A stretch of 64,000 nt of DNA. It comes from JANMZO01 sp963763135 (GTDB lineage: Bacteria; Actinomycetota; Acidimicrobiia; Acidimicrobiales; JANYDT01). A model generated the notes under the pieces. That model was not told the DNA's origin. It searched no databases and saw nothing but the letters and a program-made list of their open reading frames with translations. The stretch spans positions 868,001 to 932,000 of the forward strand of contig CAVXNJ010000012.1 of assembly GCA_963763135.1 (NCBI GenBank), in the 5' to 3' direction. The stretch's first letter is position 1; every line of letters starts with the position of its first letter. This document shows, one piece after another, positions 25,778 to 33,693 of this stretch. The translations under genes and the position numbers were made by a program.

Positions 25778-25837
25778 GATCAGATTCCTTGGCGATCAGT
25801 ACGACGGGACAGCAAACTACTTGATGACATCACAGGC

Positions 25838-26734
25838 TCAGTGTCCGCCGCCGACACAGTGCGGACCTTCTGCGGTCTGACCTGTCGTGTCGGTACCGTC
25901 GGCCGGACCCTGGCGTACGCCAGAGGTGTCGATGGTGACGACCCCATCGGTGACGGCCACGTCGAAGCGGTCGAGTCCGCGGGGAGCGGGACCGCCGCGG
26001 CGTTCGCCGACGCGGTTGTACTGCGAGCCGTGGCACGGACATTCGAACCACTGTGAGCTTTCGCACCACGGCACCTTGCAGCCGAGGTGGACACACTTCT
26101 GGTAAATACCGACAAGACCTTGTTCCATGCCGGCGTAGACGCCAGCCGAATAGACCTTCTGGGCCTTTTCGAGCACGGCTTTTTCCGTCGGATACGGGAC
26201 GATGTAGCTACGGGCTTCGGCGAGGTACTTCGGGCCTTTGGAGGAGGTCAGCTCGTTTTTGATGTCGTCGAGTTTTCCGACGGTGACCTTGGCGCCGAAT
26301 CCACCGCCAAGCGACGGCCACAGGAACGCCAGCACGGCGCCACCGAAACCGCCGAGACCGAGCAGCATCATGACGATCGTGCCCCGGTTGAGGAACTGGC
26401 GGCGGCTGACGCCGAGCTGTTCGTAGTCAAGCGGCGGACGAATGACATCGGGCAGGCTCGGTGCCGGGTTGGCAACGACTTCTTCAGAGATACCGCGACG
26501 TGCGAGGGCTACGGAACGCTCAGCGCTACGACCGCCCGGGGGCGGCGGAACCGAGGTGCCGGCTTTCGCCGCAGCGCGTTCAGCTTTGGCCCGGGCGCGG
26601 TCGCGTCGGACGGTTTCACGGGCCAGGAGCCCGGTGGCTGCATTGCGGTCGCTCTTGCGAGCGGTGACAACAAGAAAGCCGACGGCCGCGACAGCAATCA
26701 CGGCGATGACGATTAGTAAGGCGATTCCACTCAT
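25838..26734 (-). CDS. qcrA: Rieske 2Fe-2S protein of the cytochrome bc complex
   Basis: 298 residues. The Rieske boxes are CVHLGC (C214, H216, C219) and CPCHGS (C232, C234, H235): two Cys and two His ligands plus the disulfide pair. A membrane helix lies at the extreme N-terminus and another at about 119-140. A twin-arginine motif, SRRQFLNRG (R111-R112), precedes the second helix, so the iron-sulfur domain is probably exported folded by Tat. An extra N-terminal helix plus a long basic linker is typical of actinobacterial QcrA. It accepts electrons from quinol and passes them to cytochrome c. Confidence 0.95.
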   Translation of the reverse strand: MSGIALLIVIAVIAVAAVGFLVVTARKSDRNAATGLLARETVRRDRARAKAERAAAKAGTSVPPPPGGRSAERSVALARRGISEEVVANPAPSLPDVIRPPLDYEQLGVSRRQFLNRGTIVMMLLGLGGFGGAVLAFLWPSLGGGFGAKVTVGKLDDIKNELTSSKGPKYLAEARSYIVPYPTEKAVLEKAQKVYSAGVYAGMEQGLVGIYQKCVHLGCKVPWCESSQWFECPCHGSQYNRVGERRGGPAPRGLDRFDVAVTDGVVTIDTSGVRQGPADGTDTTGQTAEGPHCVGGGH

Positions 26735-26758
26735 GAGCGTTTCCTTAGTTCGAGGCTC

Positions 26759-27592
26759 TTAGAGCTCGAAGAAGATGCCTTCCCGCCACGGGAAGATGAA
26801 GTTGTAACCAGGGCCTCGGAAGAACGAGCTGATGATCACGAGGACCGCCCAGAACATCAAGAAGATAGAGAACATCGAGATCGCAATCTTGCGATCCTCG
26901 GGCTTGTTCGACGGGTTCTTGTCGACGTAGGGCGACATGCCGAGGATGAACAGGCCCATACCGGGAATCGTCACGCCGGCCACCATCGGGTCGAACATCG
27001 TGAGCAGTTCCTGGAGACCGAGGAAGTACCAAGGGGCCTTCGCCGGGTTCGGTGTCTGGTTGTAGTTGGCGAGCGCGAGAAGCGGGGCATTGACGAACGT
27101 CGAAAGCACCATCAACACGACCAGGCAGGCGAGCGCCGCAACGAATTCGCCGACCAACAGGTGGGGCCACGTACTGACCTTGTCGGTCGGAACGGCCTTC
27201 ACGTCTTGGATGGACCCCGCCTTGACGACGGTGAGGAGCCGCTGCGTATGGCCATCGGGACCAACAAGCCCGGCCGTAGATGACGTGGCAAGCGCTCCGG
27301 CCGCGGCGGCCGCCGCACCGGTCGGTTTATCGAGAACGGCCACGCCACCCCCCGCCGGCGCTGCACCACCATCGGCAGCAGCCGCTTTCGCGGCCTTCGC
27401 GGCTTGGCTGCGGGCCAGAAGATGCGACGGGATCTTCCCGGTCTTCTCGGCTTCGGCGTAGCTCGCGGCAGCATCATCTGCTGCCGGCGCGCTGGCGGCG
27501 GGTGCCTCGGGCGCGGCGCCACCGGACTTCTCCGCCAGCTTGCGCGCTTTGGCCTCCGCGGACTTCCGCTTCATTTCTTCGAGATCAGCCAT
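26759..27592 (-). CDS. Cytochrome b C-terminal subunit (subunit IV-like) of a split bc complex
   Basis: 277 residues. The last 130 residues match the C-terminal half of cytochrome b: the quinol-site loop reads NPAKAPWYFLGLQELL, with APWYF replacing PEWYF as in menaquinol-type enzymes, and three membrane helices. The first 140 residues are an Ala/Gly/Pro-rich low-complexity tail, far longer than usual for subunit IV. The tail includes KIPSHLLARSQAAKA, similar to the N-terminus of the cytochrome c at 29737. It starts 46 nt after the cytochrome b N-terminal gene. Confidence 0.92.
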   Translation of the reverse strand: MADLEEMKRKSAEAKARKLAEKSGGAAPEAPAASAPAADDAAASYAEAEKTGKIPSHLLARSQAAKAAKAAAADGGAAPAGGGVAVLDKPTGAAAAAAGALATSSTAGLVGPDGHTQRLLTVVKAGSIQDVKAVPTDKVSTWPHLLVGEFVAALACLVVLMVLSTFVNAPLLALANYNQTPNPAKAPWYFLGLQELLTMFDPMVAGVTIPGMGLFILGMSPYVDKNPSNKPEDRKIAISMFSIFLMFWAVLVIISSFFRGPGYNFIFPWREGIFFEL

Positions 27593-27638
27593 GGTTCTGC
27601 TCAGTTCTCACAATGGTTGGGAAATGGGAATCGCCGGA

Positions 27639-28412
27639 TCACAGAGGACCGGAGATACCGCCGTCTTTACGGACACGCCAGAAGTGGATGGCCATGAAGA
27701 TCACGATGACAAACGGGAACAACAACACGTGAAGCACGTACCAGCGCAGCAGTGTGTTCGTTCCGATCTCGACGCCGGACAGCAGCACGAATCGCGCCTG
27801 GCCACCAAAGACCGGCGTGTAACCGATCATGTTGGTACCTACGGTCACGGCCCAAAGTGCCAACTGGTCCCACGGGAGGAGGTAGCCGGTGAAGGAAAGG
27901 AGGAGGGTCAGCGTCAGCAGGATCACGCCGATGATCCAGTTGAACTCACGGGGAGCCTTGTACGCCCCGTGGTAGAAGACGCGAGCCATGTGCAAGAACA
28001 CCGAGAGCACCATGAGGTGGGCACCCCATCTGTGCATATTTCGGACGAGCAGGCCGAACGACACCGCCGTGTGAAGCGTCTGGATGTCTTGCCATGCCAG
28101 GGCTTCGGTTGGCCGGTAGAAGAACATCAAGAAGATGCCGGTCACCGTGAGGATGATGAACAAGAAGAAGGACAAACCACCGAGGCAGAGCGTGTAGCTC
28201 ACCTTGACGGCATGGCGCTTCACCTTCACCGGGTGAAGGTGGTACAGCAGCGAGTTCATGATGACGTAGCTGCGGTTACGGGGCGAGTCGCTGTAACCCT
28301 TACGGAAGATCGAGCCCGGGCGGAAGATCGAGTTCCAGGCTTGGCTGCCTTGAACTTTGTCTACGGTCTCGGCGAGTTTGGCACTCGGTCCTGGCTTCAT
28401 TGGTGTTGCCAC
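27639..28412 (-). CDS. Cytochrome b N-terminal subunit, b6 type
   Basis: 257 residues, four helices. Heme b ligands are H127 and H141 on helix B, in MHRWGAHLMVLSVFLH, and H228 and H243 on helix D. It ends in GGISGPL, as cytochrome b6 does. Cys76 in YTLCLGGLSF aligns with the b6 cysteine that covalently binds the extra high-spin heme (c_n/c_i), so the complex is b6f/b6c-like. The C-terminal half is the separate gene at 26759-27592. Assignment as quinol (probably menaquinol) oxidising subunit is firm; the extra heme is inference. Confidence 0.95.
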   Translation of the reverse strand: MATPMKPGPSAKLAETVDKVQGSQAWNSIFRPGSIFRKGYSDSPRNRSYVIMNSLLYHLHPVKVKRHAVKVSYTLCLGGLSFFLFIILTVTGIFLMFFYRPTEALAWQDIQTLHTAVSFGLLVRNMHRWGAHLMVLSVFLHMARVFYHGAYKAPREFNWIIGVILLTLTLLLSFTGYLLPWDQLALWAVTVGTNMIGYTPVFGGQARFVLLSGVEIGTNTLLRWYVLHVLLFPFVIVIFMAIHFWRVRKDGGISGPL

Positions 28413-28475
28413 AAGGTCTCCTGCAGTATTCGGTACAACGAAAAGAGTGGGGTAAGGGGGCCGACGGCGTAGCGC

Positions 28476-28835
28476 TTAGAAGCGCATCCCGTAGGAGTAG
28501 CCGTGTTTGTTGTCGCGCATGTGCTGGTCGCCGTCGCGTGGGGCGACGCCGGCCTTGCCCATGATGATCACGCCGGTCGGGCAGCGGTCCACACAGAGAC
28601 CGCAGCGGGTACAGACGTCTTCGTCGACGACGAAGATCACGTGGTCATCGGGATCGGTACCCGGGGCGACCACATTCGTGGAGTCTTCAACCGTGCCCGC
28701 AGCCAGCATGTGAATGCACTTCCACGGACAGATGTCGACACAGCCCTCGCACATGATGCACTCGGACTGGTCAATGTGCAGGAACTGCTTGGGCTTGACG
28801 CTTTTGTTCAGCTCGTCGACCGTGATCTCCGCCAA
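28476..28835 (-). CDS. 2x[4Fe-4S] ferredoxin-like protein in the bc complex cluster
   Basis: 119 residues. Two CxxCxxCxxxCP motifs: CIMCEGCVDICPWKCIHML and CTRCGLCVDRCPTGVIIMG, separated by about 40 residues. No membrane segment or signal peptide, so it is probably cytoplasmic and could pass electrons to or from the cytoplasmic face of the bc complex or to complex I. Its place between cytochrome b and a membrane protein is unusual, because normal bc complexes have no ferredoxin subunit. Confidence 0.9.
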   Translation of the reverse strand: MAEITVDELNKSVKPKQFLHIDQSECIMCEGCVDICPWKCIHMLAAGTVEDSTNVVAPGTDPDDHVIFVVDEDVCTRCGLCVDRCPTGVIIMGKAGVAPRDGDQHMRDNKHGYSYGMRF

Positions 28836-28890
28836 CGTGTAATTGCCGGGGAAGTACGGGAGGGGGGACTCGCTTCGCTTTTCGCCATGG

Positions 28891-29406
28891 TTAGGCCTTT
28901 CTCACCAGCGGACGACCGTAGGTCGAACTTGTTTCGAGTGCCTTGAGCTCAGCGGCCTTCTTGCCACGTCGCTGCCAACCGGTCCACATGAAGCCGTGGA
29001 TTCCGAGGAAGATGATGTACAGCGTCGCCGCGATGATGTCGCGGATCGTCTGCTTCGTGATCGTCACCTTGCCGCGGCCGCCAAAGTCGATTCCTTCGGG
29101 CCAGAGCACGTTCTTCGAATGACTGAAGAAGTTGCTTTCCCACGACTTCGGGGTGAGCCGACCCAGAGGGCCGATTGGGACACCCTTGATATCGGAACGC
29201 CAATTCATCGTGTTGCCATTTGCCCACTTCAAGAATGTGTCGGGCACGATTCCGTAGGCGAGAACGAAGACCCAAAACAGCACCAAACCGGCCACCATGG
29301 CCTCGCCCCAGGTCAACGGGGTGCCGAGAGGTCGCTTTTTGCCGTATGCCCAAATCGCCCCGACAGTGACGACGAGAGCAAGCATTGATCCGAAGAACGC
29401 AACCAC
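28891..29406 (-). CDS. Membrane protein of unknown function, first gene of the bc/nuo run
   Basis: I do not recognise a family. 171 residues from a GTG start with an AGGT sequence about 7 nt upstream. Three hydrophobic helices at about 2-22, 33-54 and 119-143, with a periplasm- or cytoplasm-facing loop of about 60 residues between the second and third. No cofactor motif. It leads the respiratory gene run and lies 55 nt downstream of a Rex operator, so it is likely an accessory subunit of the bc complex. Confidence 0.75.
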   Translation of the reverse strand: MVAFFGSMLALVVTVGAIWAYGKKRPLGTPLTWGEAMVAGLVLFWVFVLAYGIVPDTFLKWANGNTMNWRSDIKGVPIGPLGRLTPKSWESNFFSHSKNVLWPEGIDFGGRGKVTITKQTIRDIIAATLYIIFLGIHGFMWTGWQRRGKKAAELKALETSSTYGRPLVRKA

Positions 29407-29460
29407 TCGTTTGACCTATCTATCCTTGGATTCGGGCCAGCAGAACACGTTGTGAGCGCC

Positions 29461-29478
29461 TTGTGAAGCGGTTCACTA
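29461..29478. promoter_or_regulatory. Rex operator (ROP site) in the divergent bc/cytochrome c promoter region
   Basis: TTGTGAAGCGGTTCACTA matches the actinobacterial Rex consensus TTGTGAA-N4-TTCACAA at 13 of 14 defined positions. It lies 55 nt upstream of the GTG at 29406 and about 260 nt upstream of the divergent cytochrome c start, within the 330-nt intergenic region 29407-29736. A half site (TTGTGAG) lies 11 nt to the left. A Rex protein is encoded in the same window at 41135-41785. Rex releases DNA when NADH rises, so these genes should be induced when the chain is over-reduced. Confidence 0.75.
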
Positions 29479-29736
29479 AGTCGGATCTGAGAGCCGGTGA
29501 AAATCTGACCTCCATTTCTACCACGGCCATTCGCCCCTAGGCCTAATCGTCGGGAGTAAACAAAGGTTCAAAGCGATCACAATTTACGATCGTTCATCGT
29601 GGAGACTGCAGACACATTCACCGAACCGGAAGGAAACGCCAGGAATTGGAAAAGTTTCCTCAGTTCGGGTCCGTTGGTTAGGCCCTCCCGTGTTTCATCG
29701 CATAGATTCAGGGGGTTCAGATTTCCCGGAGGAACC

Positions 29737-30522
29737 GTGGCTGAGATTCCACAACACTTGCTCGACAAGGCCAAGGCGCGGCGCGCCTCCCTTGCCGGTG
29801 CGCCGATCGAAGAAAATTCCCCTGCCGTTCCGGCTGCCGCTGCAGCAGCGACGCCCGCCGCGGCCAAGGCCGCTGCCCCTGCCGCCGCTGGCGGTGGAGA
29901 TGGTGGGGCTCGAACGCCCGCTGCGGGTGCAGCGGCGATACCGTCGACCCCGCCTCCACCCCGGGGCACCGGGTTCGCCAAGATGGGTTCGGTGTTTCTA
30001 CTTGTGGCGGTGCCGCTTTGGGGCATCTTCATGTTCAACTCGTTCGCCAAGCCGTTCTCCAAGGTAGCTACGCCCGAACAGCAGGGTGCGACGCTGTTCG
30101 CGGCCAACTGCGTTTCGTGCCACCTCGCCAACGGTGCCGGTTGGGACGCCGGTGGTATTGGTCGCGCCCTTTACAACGGTGAAGCTGAGAAGACGTTCCC
30201 GGCGCCGCTCGACCAGGTGGCGTTTGTGAAGCGAGGCTCCTGCACGGCCGGCACCCCCTACGGCAACCCGAAGCGCGAGGGCGGCCAGCACATCGCTCAG
30301 CAAAAGGGCCTAATGCCTGCCTTCACCGGCGTGTTGACCGATGAGGAGATCCTCTACGTCGTTCAGTACGAACGATCGATTCTGCGAGATGGCGGCGTAT
30401 GGCCGCAGGACATTCTCGCCGCCGTCGGGGCCACCCCAGACCCCGCAAACGTGCCCGGCCAGCCCGTAGTGATCAACGCCGACGCACTCACCAAGGCTGT
30501 CGACGCCGTCTGTCCTTCCTGA
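29737..30522 (+). CDS. Membrane-anchored monoheme cytochrome c
   Basis: 261 residues from a GTG at 29737 with GGAGG about 5 nt upstream; the open frame extends further up but reads as non-coding there. A tail of about 80 residues rich in Ala and Pro begins with MAEIPQHLLDKAKARRASL. It is followed by a membrane helix (about 83-102) and a cytochrome c domain with CVSCH (C125, C128, H129) and a probable Met ligand in KGLMPAFTGV. It is divergent from the bc cluster and shares its regulatory region, so it likely carries electrons from that complex to an oxidase that is not in the window. Confidence 0.9.
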   Translation: MAEIPQHLLDKAKARRASLAGAPIEENSPAVPAAAAAATPAAAKAAAPAAAGGGDGGARTPAAGAAAIPSTPPPPRGTGFAKMGSVFLLVAVPLWGIFMFNSFAKPFSKVATPEQQGATLFAANCVSCHLANGAGWDAGGIGRALYNGEAEKTFPAPLDQVAFVKRGSCTAGTPYGNPKREGGQHIAQQKGLMPAFTGVLTDEEILYVVQYERSILRDGGVWPQDILAAVGATPDPANVPGQPVVINADALTKAVDAVCPS

Positions 30523-30544
30523 TCCCGCTTTACTGCTTCGGACT

Positions 30545-30569
30545 ACGCACCCCTTCGGGGGTGCGTTTT
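30545..30569 (+). terminator. Intrinsic terminator after cytochrome c
   Basis: A perfect 9-bp stem, ACGCACCCC with GGGGTGCGT, around a TTCG tetraloop, ending in TTTT. It starts 22 nt after the cytochrome c stop codon. It has the classical form of a Rho-independent terminator. Confidence 0.9.
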
Positions 30570-30730
30570 CGCGTCTGCGCATCGGAATCTGACCGTCGAG
30601 CCGATGCGACGCGTATCCGCCAACCGTCCCGCAGTGACTCGGTTGGCTCACGACCGACCCTTTCAACCACATCCTTGCAACTACCCACATCCTTACAACT
30701 ACATAGCGCGCCCTCGCCTACGCTGACTCT

Positions 30731-31087
30731 GTGGCCGACGACGAGGAATACGACATGCCGACGGACATGGTTTACCTGCCCGATGGCGAGCCCGACTGGG
30801 ACACGTATTACGCGAACATTATCGGCACGGTCGAGCCAGAACCGATGCCTCCGACGCTGCTGCAGCGTTTTCGTGGCACCTCTCAGGTCGTCGGAGCAAT
30901 CGGTCTCGGGATTCAGCGAGCGATCGAACCGCACAAGGTCAAGCAGGAAATTGTCGTGCAACGTGATGATTCCGGGGATCCTGACAACCCCGATAAGGAA
31001 CTCCACCTCGATTTCGACCCCGATGACCCGCGTCAAACGAGGGCGATCGTGCGCCCTCACAACCGGAAATCGACCGGCGACGAATAA
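30731..31087 (+). CDS. Small acidic protein of unknown function
   Basis: 118 residues from a GTG start. Not recognised. It is rich in Asp, Glu and Pro, with a short possible amphipathic or hydrophobic stretch around QVVGAIGLGIQRAIEP in the middle and a very acidic segment (LHLDFDPDDP) near the end. No cysteine, signal peptide or clear membrane helix. It stands alone between a terminator and the TetR gene. Codon use matches its neighbours, so it is probably a real conserved lineage-specific gene. Confidence 0.65.
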   Translation: MADDEEYDMPTDMVYLPDGEPDWDTYYANIIGTVEPEPMPPTLLQRFRGTSQVVGAIGLGIQRAIEPHKVKQEIVVQRDDSGDPDNPDKELHLDFDPDDPRQTRAIVRPHNRKSTGDE

Positions 31088-31262
31088 CAAACGCTAGGTC
31101 CATCAGATATTCCGGGAGATTTTCCTTGACTGAGGAGTCTGAGAATCTGTACCGCCAACGTGACTCTCGCCTCACATCTTTCTCATCACTCGGGCGTTAA
31201 CTACTGATGTGAACTCAACTCTCCGAGTCACTGGCAATCAACAACTCAAAGGGGGTTCCTCG

Positions 31263-31991
31263 ATGGCCACTCTCACTTATCCCGCATATCCCACGGTTCC
31301 TACACGGCTAGCGACGAGCTTTCCAGCCAACTCGACCGCCAGCTCTGCATCCAACGAAACACCCAGCCCCGCCCGCCGAGCCCGAGCTAAACGTGGCGAC
31401 GGCGACCGGTTGCGAGACGAAATCCTCGACGCTGTCGATGCAATCCTCACCCGTACCGGCAAAGCCGACTCCGTATCCATCAGGGCAGTAGCCGAGCAGG
31501 TCGGCTGTACTCCTCCCGCCATCTACCTGCACTTTTTCGACAAGAACGAGTTGCTGTTCGAGGTCTGCACGCGCCGATTCCTCCAACTCAACGCCAAGAT
31601 CGACGAAGCCACCAAGGACTTCACCGATCCCATTGAAGTTCTTGCCGCCGGAACTCGGGCCTACGTCGCTTTCGGACTCGCCCAACCCGAGTATTACCGC
31701 ATCCTGTTCATGGGCAAGCCCATCCTCACCCCGGAGCAACTTGATGAACTCCGTTCGAGTGGCATCACCGGGCTCACGCAACTCGTCGAGCGTTGCCAGA
31801 ACTGCATCGACGCAGGTGCCGTCCAGATGCGAAACGCCAAGCTCATGGCGTTCGGCATATGGGCTATCGCTCACGGAGTCGTGTCACTCATGATTTCCAA
31901 GCCGAATATCGAGTGGCCAAAGGTCGACGTGCTCCTCGGCCATCTTCTCGACACCCATCTGGCCGGACTCCGGGTCGCCCCGAGCGCATAA
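31263..31991 (+). CDS. TetR-family transcriptional regulator
   Basis: 242 residues. The start is the ATG at 31263 with an AAAGGGGG ribosome site 8 nt upstream; an earlier in-frame ATG at 31209 lacks one. After a 45-residue Ser/Thr/Ala-rich tail comes the TetR HTH: RDEILDAVDAIL, then VSIRAVAEQVGCTPPAIYLH, then FFDKNELLFEV. The C-terminal ligand-binding half resembles the TetR_C family with Tyr/Phe in YVAFGLAQPEYYRILFMG. The ligand and targets are unknown; no divergent partner gene exists. Confidence 0.9.
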   Translation: MATLTYPAYPTVPTRLATSFPANSTASSASNETPSPARRARAKRGDGDRLRDEILDAVDAILTRTGKADSVSIRAVAEQVGCTPPAIYLHFFDKNELLFEVCTRRFLQLNAKIDEATKDFTDPIEVLAAGTRAYVAFGLAQPEYYRILFMGKPILTPEQLDELRSSGITGLTQLVERCQNCIDAGAVQMRNAKLMAFGIWAIAHGVVSLMISKPNIEWPKVDVLLGHLLDTHLAGLRVAPSA

Positions 31992-32008
31992 CGCCTTAGT
32001 CCGATCCA

Positions 32009-32094
32009 GCGTGCAGACCGGTTGCGAGCGTGGGGCTCGTACGGCCAACCGAGTTGAGCATCCTATGCTCCTCGGTTTTCAACCGGCTGCACGC
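32009..32094. terminator. Large composite hairpin between tetR and hemL
   Basis: An outer stem pairs 32009-32024 with 32080-32094 (15 bp, one bulge). Inside are two further hairpins: CGAGC/GCTCG at 32025-32039 and AACCGAG-GAGCAT/ATGCTC-CTCGGTT at 32047-32077, followed by TTTTC. The whole can fold as a three-way junction. It starts 18 nt after the TetR stop and lies between convergent genes, so a bidirectional terminator is the simplest reading; a small structured RNA is possible. Confidence 0.55.
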
Positions 32095-32216
32095 TGAATC
32101 GATTGTGGCGGGCCCAACTTCCGTTCCGCGTCGAGTTCCCCACAGGCGGCCCTCATCCGGTCTCGCTTCGTTCTCGCGGACATGCTGGCTGTTCGTTTAT
32201 TCGCCGGCAAACAACA

Positions 32217-32261
32217 CCGGATGCGATCGCGTGGTCCAGGGGGTCACCCGGTCGCATCCGG
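32217..32261. repeat. Inverted repeat in the tetR-hemL intergenic region
   Basis: A perfect 10-bp inverted repeat, CCGGATGCGA with TCGCATCCGG, with a 25-nt spacer. It lies about 110 nt after the hemL stop in the minus direction. With the hairpin at 32009-32094 it accounts for most structure in the 379-nt region 31992-32370, which otherwise holds no gene. It could be the hemL-side terminator or a protein-binding site. Confidence 0.5.
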
Positions 32262-32295
32262 TTCGGCGTTAAGTTCGCTTATTTACTGAAATTTT

Positions 32296-32338
32296 GTATG
32301 CGTACTGAACGTATGCGTACTGAACATATGCGTAACAC
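32296..32338. repeat. 15-bp tandem repeat downstream of hemL
   Basis: GTATGCGTACTGAAC is present twice in tandem (32296-32310 and 32311-32325), followed by a partial third copy, ATATGCGTAACAC. It lies 33 nt from the hemL stop. TATGCGTA-type units could bind a regulator, or they may be slippage products. Confidence 0.7.
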
Positions 32339-32370
32339 AGACGCTACGTCCCTGCCTGAATGGCCGACTG

Positions 32371-33693
32371 CTACAGGGTCTTGGCCACGTTCGCCGCGGC
32401 GATGCCGGCAGCTTCGATTGTTCGATCGATGTCGGCGTCGGTATGAGCGAAACTCGGGAACAGGGCCTCGTAGGCGCCTGGCGCCATAGCAATGCCCTGC
32501 CGCAACATCTCATGGAAGAACGGCGCGTAGAGTCCGGCCTCGTTTGCCGCTTTCGCATCGTCGAAGTTCGTGACCGGAGTTGCACCAAGGTGGATGCCAA
32601 CCAGTGTTCCGACGACCGGAACCTGAGCCGGGAGTCCACCACCGCGAATTGCTTCCTGCAAACCGGCCGCGAGCTTGTGAGCGGTGGCCGTGAGTGCCTC
32701 GTAACGATCGGGAGTGCACTGTTGCAGGACCGCCAGACCGGCCGCAGTTGCCATGGGGTTGCCGCTCAGGGTGCCGCCTTGATAGACGGGTCCGAGCGGA
32801 GCGAGATGAGACATGGTCTTGGTCGTGCCCCCGAACGCGCCGACCGGCATACCGCCACCGATGATCTTGCCGAACGCCCAAATATCGGGGATGACGCCCG
32901 ACCACACCGTGGCACCACCGGCGCCGAGGCGAAATCCAGTGATGACTTCGTCGAACAACAACAGCGCACCCGCTGCATCGCAGGCCTTGCGGAGACCTTC
33001 CAAAAACCCAGGTGCCGGAGGAACGAGACCCATGTTTGCCGCAATCGGTTCGACCGCAACGACGGCGACATCTGATCCGATTTCGGGGATCACGTTGAAC
33101 GGTGCCACGACCGTGTCGGCTACCGCGCTCGGAGGAACTCCGTCGCTTCCCGGCAGTCCCTGATTTGCAACCCCGCTCCCACCCGCAGCGAGCAGCGAAT
33201 CGGTGGCGCCGTGATAGCACCCGGCAAACTTGATGACTTTCGACCGTCCGGTGATCCCCCGCGCGAGCCGAATCGCGCTCATGGCCGCTTCGGTACCGCT
33301 AGAGCACATGCGGACCATTTCGATACCCGGTACACGCTCCATGATGGCTTCGGCCAAGAGGACTTCGCGGTACGTCGGCGCACCGAACGTGCTGCCCTGC
33401 GTCGCCGCTTCCTGCATCGTCTCCACCACGAATGGGTCGGCGTGGCCGAGAATCGAGGCTCCGTAGGACTGGACGTAGTCGATGTACTCCCGACCTTCGA
33501 CGTCCCATACGCGAGCGCCGAGGCCGCGGGCCACAAAGTAGGGCGTCCCGCCAACGCTGCGAAAAGCACGAACCGGTGAGTTGACTCCACCGACAAGTAC
33601 TTGCGAAGCCCGGGCGAAGAGCGACTCGTTGGTGGCGCCGAAACCGGTGCCGTCGGCCGTTGGTTTGGTGTTGGAACTGCTCGAAGTGCTCAT
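32371..33693 (-). CDS. hemL: Glutamate-1-semialdehyde 2,1-aminomutase
   Basis: PLP enzyme that converts glutamate-1-semialdehyde to 5-aminolevulinate in the C5 pathway. 440 residues, usual length. Motifs: GGVNSPVRAF near the N-terminus, CSSGTEAAMSAIRLARG, AGCYHG, LLLFDEVITGFR and the PLP lysine in FGKIIGGGMPVGAFGG. The start overlaps the hemB stop by 4 nt. Together with hemA elsewhere in the window it supplies 5-aminolevulinate. Confidence 0.98.
   Translation of the reverse strand: MSTSSSSNTKPTADGTGFGATNESLFARASQVLVGGVNSPVRAFRSVGGTPYFVARGLGARVWDVEGREYIDYVQSYGASILGHADPFVVETMQEAATQGSTFGAPTYREVLLAEAIMERVPGIEMVRMCSSGTEAAMSAIRLARGITGRSKVIKFAGCYHGATDSLLAAGGSGVANQGLPGSDGVPPSAVADTVVAPFNVIPEIGSDVAVVAVEPIAANMGLVPPAPGFLEGLRKACDAAGALLLFDEVITGFRLGAGGATVWSGVIPDIWAFGKIIGGGMPVGAFGGTTKTMSHLAPLGPVYQGGTLSGNPMATAAGLAVLQQCTPDRYEALTATAHKLAAGLQEAIRGGGLPAQVPVVGTLVGIHLGATPVTNFDDAKAANEAGLYAPFFHEMLRQGIAMAPGAYEALFPSFAHTDADIDRTIEAAGIAAANVAKTL

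Noticed and set aside
32009..32094. Three-way junction as a tRNA
   Set aside because: Stem lengths, the missing T-loop and the missing CCA-side pattern do not fit a tRNA.
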